NCBI RefSeq assembly: GCF_020010925.1
Contig: NZ_JAGJBZ010000002.1
Coordinates: 3,162,001-3,226,000 of the forward strand
Direction: 5' to 3'
Source: Streptomyces griseiscabiei
Lineage (GTDB): Bacteria; Actinomycetota; Actinomycetes; Streptomycetales; Streptomycetaceae
DNA length: 64,000 bases
In this document: in pieces, positions 24,600 through 35,400 of the stretch
How positions within the stretch are numbered: the first letter of the stretch is position 1
How the letters are laid out: each line of letters begins with the position of its first letter
Program-made: the position numbers and the translations under genes
Notes under the pieces: model-generated
Told to the model about the DNA's origin: nothing
The model's input: the letters and a program-made list of their open reading frames with translations, nothing else
Databases searched by the model: none

Positions 24600-25817
24600 A
24601 TGCGACAAGATCTACGGGCCGGCCGGCTCGCCACCTTCGCCTACTTCACTCTCAACGGCTTCCTCATGGGCATGTGGGTCGTCCACATCCCGAGCATCGA
24701 GCACCGCGCGGGCATCAGCCATGCCGTGCTCGGCTGGCTTCTGCTGCTCCTCGGCGCGGGGGCCTTCGCCGGTATGCAGGCGGTCGGTCCGCTCACCGAC
24801 CGCTTCGGCGCCCGCACCGTCGTCCCGCTCGGTGCGGCGCTGTGCAGCGCGGCCCTGGTCCTGCCCGGTCTGGCGACCAGCGCGTGGACGCTCGGTGCCG
24901 CGCTCTTCGTCCTCGGCGTCGGCAACGGCTGTCTGGATGTCGGCATGAACGCCCACGCCGTCCAGGTCGAGCGCGGCTACGGGCGGCCCGTCATGTCCGC
25001 CTTCCACGCCGCCTTCTCCATCGGCGGGGTCGTCGCCGCCCTCGCGGGAGCCCTCACGCTCGGCCTGGGCTGGAGCCCCGCGCTGACACTGGGCGTCGTC
25101 GCCCTCACAGGCCTCGCCGCGGCGGCGTTCGCTGCGCCCGCGCTGCTGGGCCGCGACAGCGTGCGCCCCGCGCCCGGGGCGGCGCCCTCGGTCGACGACG
25201 CCGCCCCGGCCGCGAAGCCCCGCACACGAACACCCCGGCGTATCTGGATGCTGGCCACGCTGGCACTGATGATCATGCTGTGCGAGGGCGTGGCGAACGA
25301 CTGGAGCACCCTCCATCTGCGTCAGGTCCTCGACGCGCCCGCCTCCACCGCCGCCCTCGCCTACGGGGCCTTCGCCACCGCGATGACCGTGGGCCGTCTG
25401 CTCGCCGACCGGGCCTCCGCGCGCTTCGGACCCGTGGCCATCCTCCGCCACGGCGCGTCCGTCGCGGCGCTCGGCCTGACCGTGGCGGCCCTCTCGCCCT
25501 GGATTCCGCTCGCCCTGGCAGGCTGGGCCCTGTTCGGGGCGGGGCTCTCCGGCTGCGTGCCCCAACTCCTCAGCGCCGCCGGGCATTCCGACCAGGACGC
25601 AGCCGGGGTCCATGTCTCCCGCGTCGCCGGACTCGGCTACCTCGGTATGCTCGCCGGGCCCGCCGTCATCGGTCCGCTGACCCAGGTCATGCCGCTCAAC
25701 CTCACGTTCTTCCTCCCGGTGGCGTGCTGTGTCGTCGCCGCCTGCTCCGCCGGCATCCTGCGCCAACCCCACCCGGCCCCCGCGCCCTTGAAGGCCGAGA
25801 CGGCAGGATCGGTCTGA
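24600..25817 (+). CDS. MFS transporter (YbjJ/fucose-permease-like)
   Basis: The 405-residue protein has about 12 hydrophobic segments, starting FAYFTLNGFLMGMWVVHIPSI, with the MFS loop motif GPLTDRFGARTVVPLGA and the second-half copy RLLADRASARFGPVAILR. It resembles YbjJ/sugar-type major facilitator proteins. The start is set at ATG 24600; an in-frame ATG at 24573 would place the operator inside the coding region. It is divergent from the DeoR regulator, whose sugar-phosphate-type effector domain suggests import or export of a sugar. Substrate not known. Confidence 0.83.
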   Translation: MRQDLRAGRLATFAYFTLNGFLMGMWVVHIPSIEHRAGISHAVLGWLLLLLGAGAFAGMQAVGPLTDRFGARTVVPLGAALCSAALVLPGLATSAWTLGAALFVLGVGNGCLDVGMNAHAVQVERGYGRPVMSAFHAAFSIGGVVAALAGALTLGLGWSPALTLGVVALTGLAAAAFAAPALLGRDSVRPAPGAAPSVDDAAPAAKPRTRTPRRIWMLATLALMIMLCEGVANDWSTLHLRQVLDAPASTAALAYGAFATAMTVGRLLADRASARFGPVAILRHGASVAALGLTVAALSPWIPLALAGWALFGAGLSGCVPQLLSAAGHSDQDAAGVHVSRVAGLGYLGMLAGPAVIGPLTQVMPLNLTFFLPVACCVVAACSAGILRQPHPAPAPLKAETAGSV

Positions 25818-25882
25818 CGAGGTCTGACGAGGAACAACCGCCGTTCGCCTCGGCCTTCGGCGCGCGGGCGCGGAGGCGCGCC

Positions 25883-25914
25883 GATGCGCCGATGCGCTGA
25901 TGCGCTGATGCGCG
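25883..25914. repeat. Four 8-bp tandem units before the P450 gene
   Basis: GATGCGC plus one variable base is repeated four times. It lies between the MFS stop and the P450 start in a very G+C-rich, otherwise featureless gap of about 160 bases. Confidence 0.8.
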
Positions 25915-25978
25915 GGCGCGGAGGCCGGGCGTACGGCCCGGCAACCCTCACGACACCTGCCGGGCTAGGCTGCTGATC

Positions 25979-27163
25979 ATGTCTTCCGCATTACCTGACT
26001 CGTCCGAACTGCTGGCCGACCCTCATGGCGTGTACGCCCGGCTCCGGGAGGCGGGGCCGGCCCATCGGATCGTCGGGCCGGACCGGTTGCCCGTGTGGAT
26101 CGTCACCCGGTACGCCGACGTACGACGGCTGCTGGCCGACCCACGGCTGTCGCTGGACAAGACGCACCGGCTCCCCGGGCACTACCGAGGCTTCACGCTG
26201 CCCGCCGCGCTCGACGCCAACCTGCTCAACATGGACCCGCCGGACCACACCCGGATCAGACGGCTGGTCGCCCAGGCCTTCACCTCCGGCCGGGTCGAGC
26301 GCATGCGCCCCGGCATCCAACTCCTCGCCGACAGGCTGCTGGACGGCATCGCCGACCGGGGACGCGCCGACCTCGTGGCCGACTTCGCCGCACCGCTGCC
26401 CATCACCGTCATCTGCGATCTGCTCGGTGTGCCGGACGACTCGCGCCCGGACTTCCGTGCCTGGACCGACGCACTGGTCGCCCCGGACCCCGCACACCCC
26501 GAGGCGACGAAGCACGCGGTGGCCGCCATGCCGGCCTACTTCGCTCGGCTGATCGCCGACAAGCGCCGCACCCCCGGCAGCGACCTGCTGTCCGACCTGG
26601 TCGAGGTACGCGACGGCGGCGACAGGCTCACCGAGGACGAGCTGACCTCACTCGCCTTCCTCATCCTGTCCGCCGGTTACGAGAACACGGTGCAACTCAT
26701 CGGCACCGCGGTGCTGGCCCTGCTGGACCACCCGGAACAACGTGCCGCGCTGCGCGACGACCCGGCCAGGATCGCGGGCGCCGTCGAGGAGTTCGCGCGC
26801 CACGACGGGCCCGCGCTGCTCGCGATCCGCCGCTTCCCGGTCGAGGACGTGGAGTTGGACGGTGTGACGATCCCGGCGGGGGAGACGGTCCTGCTGTCGC
26901 TCGCCTCCGCCAACCGGGACCCGGCCCGCTTCCGCGACCCCGACCGGCTGGACGTGGACAGACAGGACGGCGGACATCTGGCACTCGGCCATGGCATCCA
27001 CTACTGCGTCGGCGCCCCGCTGGCCCGGCTGGAGACACAGATCGCCGTGAGTACGCTGCTGCGCCGCCTGCCCGCGCTCCAACTCGACGTGCCACGCGAC
27101 GAACTGCGATGGCGCCCGTCGATGCGGGCCCGCGGACTCGTCGCCCTGCCGGTGCGATTCTGA
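25979..27163 (+). CDS. Cytochrome P450
   Basis: The 394-residue product matches soluble bacterial class I P450s. The I-helix reads LSAGYENTVQ (usual AGxxT region), the K-helix position VEEFARHDGPA stands in place of ExxR-rich EELLR, and the heme loop is LALGHGIHYCVGAPLARLE with the axial cysteine. The usual Phe before the heme loop is Leu. These enzymes insert oxygen into small molecules using ferredoxin partners; none is encoded nearby. The ATG at 25979 begins a typical short N-terminus. It stands alone and the substrate is unknown. Confidence 0.93.
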   Translation: MSSALPDSSELLADPHGVYARLREAGPAHRIVGPDRLPVWIVTRYADVRRLLADPRLSLDKTHRLPGHYRGFTLPAALDANLLNMDPPDHTRIRRLVAQAFTSGRVERMRPGIQLLADRLLDGIADRGRADLVADFAAPLPITVICDLLGVPDDSRPDFRAWTDALVAPDPAHPEATKHAVAAMPAYFARLIADKRRTPGSDLLSDLVEVRDGGDRLTEDELTSLAFLILSAGYENTVQLIGTAVLALLDHPEQRAALRDDPARIAGAVEEFARHDGPALLAIRRFPVEDVELDGVTIPAGETVLLSLASANRDPARFRDPDRLDVDRQDGGHLALGHGIHYCVGAPLARLETQIAVSTLLRRLPALQLDVPRDELRWRPSMRARGLVALPVRF

Positions 27164-27179
27164 GGCCCAAGTCCGATCC

Positions 27180-27241
27180 GAGTCCGCCCCGAGTCCGCCC
27201 CGAGTCCGTTTCCGAGTCCGACCGGGGTCTCCCCGAGTCCG
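27180..27241. repeat. GAGTCCG tandem repeats after the P450 gene
   Basis: GAGTCCG starts at 27180, 27191, 27202, 27214 and 27235. The first units have an exact 11-base period (GAGTCCGCCCC). They fill the gap just downstream of the P450 stop and show no strong dyad, so they look like replication-slippage sequence. Confidence 0.8.
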
Positions 27242-27323
27242 CCCCGAACCCCGCCCGTGCCACTGGTCCCTGAACGCCTTGCCCGGCGCCGCGTTGTCAG
27301 TGCTCCGCCTTAGGGTTCTCGGT

Positions 27324-27533
27324 ATGAGAGCAGAAACATCCATGTCCCTGGACACCCCGATCTACAGCCGTCTCGTCGCCGAACGCGGTGACATTCCCGC
27401 GCGGGTGCGCGACGAGGCCGACCGTGTGCGCCGTCAACTGGAAGGGGTCATCCCTGGTTCGGGGAGCGCCGACGCGTCGCCGGGCGCCGCACAGAGGGGC
27501 TCGTTCTTCGGTACCGGGCCGCTCTCCCCATGA
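27324..27533 (+). CDS. Small protein translationally coupled to the DenD-like dehydrogenase
   Basis: This 69-residue protein (from ATG 27324; an internal ATG at 27342 is also possible) starts MRAETSMSLDTPIYSRLVAE, followed by a helical, charged middle and a Gly/Ser/Ala-rich tail ending FFGTGPLSP. I do not recognise a family. Its stop overlaps the ATG of the next gene as ATGA (27530-27533), a strong sign of translational coupling, so it probably works with the dehydrogenase. It has no signal peptide or membrane segment. Confidence 0.62.
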   Translation: MRAETSMSLDTPIYSRLVAERGDIPARVRDEADRVRRQLEGVIPGSGSADASPGAAQRGSFFGTGPLSP

Positions 27534-28573
27534 GGATCGTCGTCACGGGTGGCTTCGGCTTCGTCGGGCGGCTGGTCGCGAGCGCACTGCTCCGGACACG
27601 GACGTTCCGAGGTGTCCCGATCCGGAGCCTGGTGCTCGTCGACAGGATCGTGCCATCCGGAACGCCCTTCGCGTCGCCGTCCGTGTCCGACCCGCTCGTC
27701 CCGCTCGTGGAGACGGTGCACGGCGACCTCCGCGACCGCCTCGACGCGGTGTTCGCGGAGCCGGTGGACCTGGTGTTCCATCTCGCCGCAGCCGTCTCCG
27801 CCGAGTGCGAGGCCGACTTCGACCTCGGCATGACCGCCAACGTGGACACCACCCGAGCCCTCCTGGAAGCCGCCCGGGCCCAGTCGGCCGCCGGCGGACC
27901 GACGCCGCGCCTGGTGTTCTCCAGCAGCGTGGCGGTCTACGGCCCCGACCCCGCGCTCCCGCTCCCGCCCGTCGCCACCGAGGCGACCCTGCCCACGCCC
28001 CGGACCAGCTACGGCATCCAGAAACTCGTCTGCGAGCAACTGATCGCGGACTACACCCGGCGGGGGTTCGTCGACGGGCGCGTCGCCCGCCTGATGACCG
28101 TGGCCGTACGACCCGGCCGGCCGAACGGTGCGGCCTCCGGCTTCCTGTCCGGGATCATCCGCGAGCCCCTCGCCGGACTCCCCGCCCTCTGCCCCGTACG
28201 CCCCGGCCTGCGGGTGGCCCTGGCCTCCCCGCGACGCACCGTCGAGGCGCTCCTGCGCATCGCGGAAGCGGAGCGCGGGCAGGGGCCGGGCCGGTTCGAC
28301 GGCGGGCTGCCGGTCAACCTCCCGGCGCTCACCGTCTCGGTCGCCGAGATGCTGGCCACGCTCCGGCAGGTGGCCGGGGACGCCGTCGCCGACCTGGTGA
28401 CGGTCGCGCCCGACCCCGCTGTCGAGGCCGTCGTGGGCTCGTGGCCCTCCGCCTTCGACCACACCCGTGCCACCGCGCTCGGCCTGGCTCCCGACCCGGG
28501 CTTCGCGTCCGTGGTCCGGGACTACCTCGCCGACCACCCCGGCGCGGTCCGCGCCGTACCCGAGAGGGGATGA
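27530..28573 (+). CDS. NAD-dependent epimerase/dehydratase, D-erythronate dehydrogenase (DenD)-like
   Basis: This 347-residue extended SDR has the NAD motif TGGFGFVGR at residues 6-14, VFHLAAAVSAECEADFDLG in the middle, SSVAVYG for the catalytic Ser region and YGIQK as the YxxxK pair. The overall pattern matches DenD-like oxidoreductases that oxidise four-carbon acid sugars; other four-carbon or sugar acids are possible. Start and upstream stop overlap by four bases with the 69-residue gene. No kinase or isomerase of the erythronate route is next to it, so the role is uncertain. Confidence 0.8.
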   Translation: MRIVVTGGFGFVGRLVASALLRTRTFRGVPIRSLVLVDRIVPSGTPFASPSVSDPLVPLVETVHGDLRDRLDAVFAEPVDLVFHLAAAVSAECEADFDLGMTANVDTTRALLEAARAQSAAGGPTPRLVFSSSVAVYGPDPALPLPPVATEATLPTPRTSYGIQKLVCEQLIADYTRRGFVDGRVARLMTVAVRPGRPNGAASGFLSGIIREPLAGLPALCPVRPGLRVALASPRRTVEALLRIAEAERGQGPGRFDGGLPVNLPALTVSVAEMLATLRQVAGDAVADLVTVAPDPAVEAVVGSWPSAFDHTRATALGLAPDPGFASVVRDYLADHPGAVRAVPERG

Positions 28574-28703
28574 ACACCCGCCGGGGCGAAGCGAGTTGAC
28601 TCCGACCGGGATCGGCGGAAGAGATGGTAATGTCACCGATCGCACGTATTCGGTATCAGGCAGTGAAGTCCGCCGCCTCGGCGCGTCAACCGTAGGAGTC
28701 GAC

Positions 28704-29258
28704 TTGGCACCTCGTAAGGCAACCGGCCGGTGCGCCTCCGCCCTGTTGACGGCCGTGCTGGCGACCGGCGTTCTCACCGGATGCGAGCTCGCGGACGCCG
28801 CCTCCGGCTCGGGTTGCGACGGGACCGGGAGCCGGGTGGGCGAGCTGAAGGCGTACGGCGTTCTCGACGCCCGGCCCCAGGGGACTGTCGTACCGAAGGG
28901 CTTCGAGAGCCTCGACGCCGGCTGCTGGGCGGACAGCGGCGAGGCGTGGCTGTATGCCGAGCGCACCTATGTCTTCCCCGGTGACAAGGCCGAGGTGACC
29001 CGGTTCTACAAGGCCGCGGCGGAGCGCGAAGGATGGCGGCTGTCCCGCGCCGGCGAGAAGTCCTCGAAGAAGGACCCGGCCGCGAACCTGTGCTTCACCC
29101 TCGGCGAGAAGGACGACTCGACGATCCTGGACGTCTATTTCCTGACCAAGACGATCCTCGAGGACGAAGAGAGCGAGCCCGGGCCCGAGTTCGACACCGG
29201 AGTCGGCTACCGCGTGTCCGTCACGTCCACGGCCGACGGTTCCGCGACCAGCTGCTAG
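28704..29258 (+). CDS. Putative lipoprotein of unknown function
   Basis: A TTG start at 28704 with GGAG close upstream gives a 184-residue protein with a signal peptide ending in the lipobox LTGC (about residue 27). The mature part holds a second cysteine pair and a compact alpha/beta region (YAERTYVFPGDKAEVTRFY, LCFTLGEKDDSTILDVYFL). It has no recognisable domain. It is likely anchored on the outer face of the membrane. The stop codon lies inside the left arm of a 10-base inverted repeat. It precedes the RHS gene on the same strand but 225 bases away. Confidence 0.72.
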   Translation: MAPRKATGRCASALLTAVLATGVLTGCELADAASGSGCDGTGSRVGELKAYGVLDARPQGTVVPKGFESLDAGCWADSGEAWLYAERTYVFPGDKAEVTRFYKAAAEREGWRLSRAGEKSSKKDPAANLCFTLGEKDDSTILDVYFLTKTILEDEESEPGPEFDTGVGYRVSVTSTADGSATSC

Positions 29259-29299
29259 GTCGTGTCCGCGAAGTCCCGCCTGCCCCGCGCACGACCTAG
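29255..29299. terminator. Inverted repeat at the lipoprotein stop codon
   Basis: CTAGGTCGTG (29255-29264) and CACGACCTAG (29290-29299) are perfect 10-base arms with a 25-base loop. The stop TAG is in the left arm. It may be a weak terminator or a scar of a small insertion; the long loop makes the first uncertain. Confidence 0.45.
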
Positions 29300-29365
29300 G
29301 ACTGAGGCGGGCCCGGTCGCGCCTCGCGCGCGGCCCGGTGGCGCGGTGGGCAAGTCATCTGCTAT

Positions 29366-29394
29366 CGGCCAACGTTGGCCGGAAGTGATCACTT
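29366..29394. promoter_or_regulatory. Two adjacent perfect palindromes upstream of the RHS gene
   Basis: CGGCCAACGTTGGCCG (29366-29381) is followed after one base by AAGTGATCACTT (29383-29394). Both are perfect. They lie about 90 bases before the RHS start in a relatively A+T-rich promoter stretch that also contains TTGACT at 29408-29413. They are good candidates for operators. Confidence 0.6.
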
Positions 29395-29482
29395 GTCATG
29401 CAACGGATTGACTTCTGTAAGCACGCTGTGAAGATCGTCAGGTGCTTGCGGGAAGAACCCGCGACCGTTGCAAGGAGTGAGC

Positions 29483-32400
29483 TTGATAGCCACGTTCCTC
29501 AGAGCGGGCCGGAGGGCGGGCAGACCGTCCGTCCGGCCCTTCCTTCCTCCGGCCCGGCGAAGACGCCTCCGCTCGGTGGCGGCGACCGTCGTCCTGGCGA
29601 TGGCGTTCGAAACCGCCCTGATCGCCGGAACCTCCACCGTCGCGGTCGGCCTGGGCCGTGAAGCCCCGGCCGCCGACCGGGAGAAGAAGGCGAAGGACCT
29701 CGGCGCCGCGACCGCCGGATCGGTGGCCGCAGCCCGACTGAAGGCGAAGATCCAGAACCGTCGGATCGAGGCGCTGGACGCCCGTACCGAGACCTCCACG
29801 GTGTACGTCGAGCCGAACGGCTCCGTGACCGAGGAGGCGTACGCCGGACCGATCCGGTTCCAGGACGACCAGGACCGATGGCAGGACATCGATGTCTCGC
29901 TGCGGAAGCTGTCGGACGGCGCGGTGGGCGCCCGAAAGCATCCGCACGGACTGCGCCTGGCCGGGAGGACCACGGCCCCCAAGGGGCTGAAGAGTGTCGG
30001 CGAGAGCACGGGTTCGGCCGGTGTGCCCCTGGTGACGCTGGAGGGCCGGACCGGGCAGCGGATGCGGCTCGGCTGGTACGGGGCCCTTCCCGCGCCGGTG
30101 ATCGAGGGCGCGGAGGAGAACATCGCCCGCTACCGGAGCGCCCTCCCCTCGACCGACCTGCTGATCGAGTCGACGCGTACCGGATACGAGCAGTTCCTGG
30201 AACTGAAGGACCGTTCCGCCGTCGACGCGAGCGGCGCGATCACCTACAGCCTGACGGCCAAGGGCCTGACCGCGAAGGAGAACAAGGACGGCTCGGTCTC
30301 CTTCACCGATGGCAAGGGCAAGTCCGTCGGAGTCCTGCCGACCCCCGTGATGTGGGACGCCCAGGTGGACGCGAAGTCCGGTGAGCACAAGCGCACCGCC
30401 CCGGTCGGCGTGAAGGTGGCCCAGGACGGCGACACCGTCACCCTGACCCTGACCCCGGACGCGAAGTTCCTGGCCGACAGCGCCACACGGTTCCCGGTGA
30501 CGATCGACCCCGCGATCAACGTGGGGTCCAGCTTCGACACCTTCGTCCAGGACGGCACCACCACCGACCAGTCCGCCTCCACGGACCTCAAGCTCGGCAA
30601 CAACGGCTCCTCGCAGGTGGCGCGGTCGTTCCTGTCGTTCCCGATGAAGAACATCACGGGCAAGCAGGTCTCGGCGGCGAAACTGAACCTGTACGCGTAC
30701 CACTCGTGGTCCTGCACCGCGAAGGCCTGGGAGGTGTGGTCCACCGGGGCCGCGAGCACCTCCTCGCGCTGGTCGGCCCAGCCGTCCTGGGGGACGAAAC
30801 ACGCCACCAGCACCCAGACCAAGGGCTTCTCCAGCGCCTGCGCCGACGGCTGGGTCAACGCCGACGTGACCTCCCTGGCCAAGGCGTGGGCGGCGGGCGG
30901 CAGCGCCACCAACCACCTCGGGCTGCGGGCCACGGACGAGACCGACCCGTACGGCTGGAAGCGGTTCTACTCCGGCAACGCCGCCTCGAACACGCCCTAT
31001 CTGTCGGTGACCTACAACTCGGTTCCCGAACTGCCCACCCTGATCGCCCCGTTGAGCGCGGCGGCCACCAACGACACCACCCCGACGCTGGCGGCGAAGG
31101 CGCTGGACGGCGACGGCTCGCAGGTCACCCTCGACTACGAGGTGTGGACCTCCACCGGAACCGCCGCCCTGCGCACCGGCTCCAGCGCCGCGGTCGCCTC
31201 CGGCGCCCAGGCCAACTGGACCCCCGCAGCCCTCGCGGCCGGCTCCTACAAGTGGCGGGTCCGCGCCGGTGACGGTTCCGCCACCAGCGCCTGGTCGGCG
31301 TTCCGCACCCTGACCGTGGACACCGCCTCCCCGGCCGCGACCTCGGTCTCGTCGAGCGACTTCCCCGCCGGGCAGTGGTCCGGCACGCCCAACGGCAGCG
31401 GCGACTTCACCGGAAGCTTCACGCTCGCTCCGCCGTCGACGGACGTCAAGGAGGTCCAGTGGCAACTGGACGGCGGAGTCTGGCAGACGATCGCCACGAC
31501 CGGCGCGACCGTGACGGCGAAGCCGGTGTTCCGCGCGGGCAGGCACACCCTGTCCGCCCGCACCAAGGACGCCGCGGGCAACGCCTCCGCCACCACCCCC
31601 TTCGTCTACTACGCCGGCTCGGGCGCGGCCCTGCTGACCCCGGCGCAGGGGGACCGGCCGGCACGGCGGACCGTGCTGTCCGGCCAGGGCAAGACCGCCG
31701 ACACGGGGGTCCGCTACCAGTACCGGCGCGGTGAGACCGACAGCTGGAAGGACGTCCCCGTCGCCGATGTGCGCCGCAAGGCGGACAACGCGGCCGTCAC
31801 CGCGTGGCCGGTGAAGGTGACCGGCGGGCTGCCGGAGGAGCTGGTGTGGAACATCACCGACACCCTCGCCGAGGACGGTCCGGTGGACATCCGCGCGGTC
31901 TTCACCGACGGCTCCAGCACCGACGCCTCCCCGGCCACCTCCGTCACCGTCGACCGTGACGCGGGCGCCGCACCGACCCAGGCCGCAGGCCCGGGCGACG
32001 TCAACATGCTCACCGGTGACCACACGCTCGCCGCGAGCGACGCCTCGGCGTTCGGCCTGACCGCCAACCGCACCGCCTCCTCACGCCGTCCGGCGGCCGG
32101 CGGGCAGCAGGAGGGGCAGGTCGCCGTCTTCGGTCCGCAGTGGACCGCGGGCGCCGCCGCCGAACTCACCGACTCCGAGTCGCTGTATCTGCGCAAGACG
32201 TCGGACACCTCGGTCGCGCTGGTGGACGTCGAAGGCGACGAGACCGGGTTCACCGCGACGAGCGGCGGCGGATGGAAGCCCGAGGAAGGGGCCGAGGCCC
32301 TGACCCTCACCGGCAGCCTCACGGGCTCCTTCACCCTGAAGGACACCGAGGGAACCACCTCGCAGTTCACCAAGATCGACGCGGCGGCGACGACCTGGCA

Positions 32401-35400
32401 GCTCTCCAAGAGCTCCCTCTCCACGGAGAACTCCACCACCTCGCTGTACTCGGAGAAGGTCACGGTGGGCGGCAAGATCCTGGCCCGCCCCAAGTACGTG
32501 ATCGCGCCCTCGTCGGCGGTGAGCAACGAGACCTGCGCCAACGCCCCGTCCACCAAGGGCTGCCGCATCCTGGAGTACCAGTACGCCACCACGACCACGG
32601 CGAGCGGCGGCACGCTCGGCGACTACGCCGGACAGGTCCACCGCCTCCGCCTGTGGTCCACCGACCCGGGCGCGTCCACCGCGACCGCCACGGTCGTCTC
32701 CAGCTACGCGTACGACGCCTCGGGCCGGCTGCGTGAGCAGTGGGACCCCCGGATCTCCCCGGCGCTGAAGACGGCCTACACCTACGACAGCGCGGGCCGC
32801 GTGGTCACCCAGACCCCGCCGGGCGAGCTGCCGTGGACGTTCGAGTACGGCAAGGCGGGCGCCAGTTCGGTCGCGGGCGACGGCATGCTGCTGTCCGTGT
32901 CCCGGCCCACGCTGAAGCCGGGCAGCAAGGACGAGCCCGACGGCGGCAGGGCGGCCGTCTCCCTCGTCTACGACGTACCGCTCTCCGGCACCAAGGCGCC
33001 CAACCAGGTCTCCCCGGCCGATGCCAGGACCTGGGCCCAGACCGACACCCCCACGGACGCCACCGCCGTCTTCCCCGCCGACCAGGTGCCCGCCTCGCAC
33101 AACGGCAACGACCTCGCCGCCGGCGACTACGACAAGGCGACCACCACCTACACCAACGCCTCCGGGCTCCAGGTCAACACCGGCCTGCCCGGACGGCATC
33201 TGACCACCACCCAGTACGACGCGTTCGGCAACGTCGTTTTCGAGTTGGGGGCCACCAACCGCGAACTCGCTCTCGGCAGCGAGGAGTACCAGGTCAACAC
33301 CCAGAGCGAACTCGGCATCCTCTCCGATTCACCGGCCGAGCGCGCCCAGAAACTGGCCACCGTCGCGAAGTACTCCTCCGACGGCAGACGGCCGGTGGAC
33401 CAGCTCGGGCCGCTGCACCTGGTCACCCTGACCAAGCAGCTCCAGGGCGACACCGACAGCCCCGACATCCCGGCCGGCACCCAGGTGCCCGCACGGGAGC
33501 ACACCGTCACCCGGTACGACGAGGGCCGCCCCACCGACGGGTCCGCCCAGGTCATGGACCAGCCGACCACGACGGCCACCGGCGCCTTCGTCGAGGACTA
33601 CCCGGCCGACGGCGACATCCGGACCAGCACCACCGGCTACGACTGGGCGAAGGGCCTGCCCACCAGCACGGTGACGGACCCCGGCGGGCTCAAGCTGACC
33701 CGCTCCTCCGCCTTCGACGCCCAGGGCCGCATCACCAGGAACAGCCAGCCCAAGTCCAACGGCACCGACGCCGCAACCGTGGTCTCCCGGTACTGGACCG
33801 CCGACGGCAGCGGAGCCTGCTCCGGCCGCCCCGAGTGGGCGGACCTGCTCTGCTCCAGCGGCCCGGCCGGAAAGATCACCGGCGGCGGCTCCAACCCCGA
33901 TGAACTGCCCACCAAAACCCTCGAATACGACCGCTGGGGCAATGTCACCAAGGTCACCGAGACCGCCAACGGCGTGACCCGCACCACCGTCACCACCTAC
34001 GACGCGGCCGGCCGCGGAAAGCAGATCCAGATCAGCGGCGGCGTCGGCACAGCCGTACCGACGCAGACCCTCACCTTCGACTCCGCCAACGGCCAGGTCG
34101 CCACCATGTCGGACGGCACCGGCACGGTCCGCCATGTCGCCGACAGGCTCGGCCGGGAGATCTCCTACGACGACGGCGCGGGCAATGTCACCCGCACCGA
34201 GTACGACGCCCGCGACCGCGTCACCAGGCGATCCGACTCGGCTCCCTCGGAGACGACGTACGACTACGACAGCCTGACCGGGCAGCCGACCCGGATGCAC
34301 GACTCCGTCATGGGAGGCGTCGGTGACGTCACCGGCTCCTACGACTCCGACGGGCGCCTGTACAAGCAGAAGCTGCCCTGGAACATGGACGTGGAGTTCA
34401 ACCTGGACCCCACCGGGGCCGAGACCTCGCGCTACTGGCACTGGGAGTCCGGCTGGACCGTCCAGGGCGAGTCGCTCAGCGAGAACATCCACGGCCAGGT
34501 CGTCTCCCGCACCACGTACACCGGCGGCGGCGCCTACCAGGAGTACACCTATGACGCGGCCGGCCGGCTGACCAAGGCCGACGACACCCAGACCGGTGTC
34601 ACGACCCACCGCGGCTACGGCTTCGACGACAACACCAACCGCACGTCCCTGGTGACCACGGTCGACGACGTGGACGGAGGAGCGCCCACCAGCACGACGG
34701 TCGACTCCACCTACGACAGCGCCGACCGGCTGATCGCCACCGGCACCTCCTACGACGCCTTCGGCCGCACGACCACCCAGTCGAGCGGGGCCGAGAACGC
34801 GTACTACGCCAACGATCTGGTGCGCCGGATCACGGCGCGCGGCGAACGCACCACCTGGGGCCTCGACGCGGCCGGCCGCCTCGCCTCGTCCACGACGGAG
34901 AGCCAGGACGACAACGGCGCCTGGTCCACCACCGCGACCACACGCAACCACTACGGTGCGGACGGGGACAACCCCACCTGGATCGGCGAGGGCGACGACA
35001 AGATCACCCGGAACCTGTCCGACCTGACCGGTGGCCTCATCGCCACCACCGGCGCCACCTCCGCCGAGGTGGTCCTCCAGCTCGCCAACATCCACGGCGA
35101 CATCGCCACCCGGATTCCCCTGGTGGACGCCACCACACCCGTCGTCAACAGCTACGACGAGTACGGCAACCTCCTCCCCGGGACGGACACGGCACGGTAC
35201 GGCTGGCTCGGCTCGGAGCAGCGCTCGTCGGAGACCCCGAGCACGGTCACCCTCATGGGCGTCCGCCTCTACGACTCCGACTCCGGGCGCTTCCTCTCCG
35301 TCGACCGCATCGTCGGAGGCAACGCCAGCTCCTACGACTACTGCTTCGCCGACCCGGTCAACTGCTACGACATCAGCGGCAACTACAGCATCAACGGCCT

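Noticed and set aside
29255..29299. Inverted repeat as the tips of an IS element
   Set aside because: Only 25 bases lie between the arms and no transposase is near; left as a weak terminator.
29438..32023. An 861-codon minus-strand frame opposite the RHS gene
   Set aside because: Composition is Gly/Arg/Val-rich without motifs, while the plus frame has a ribosome site and RHS repeats.
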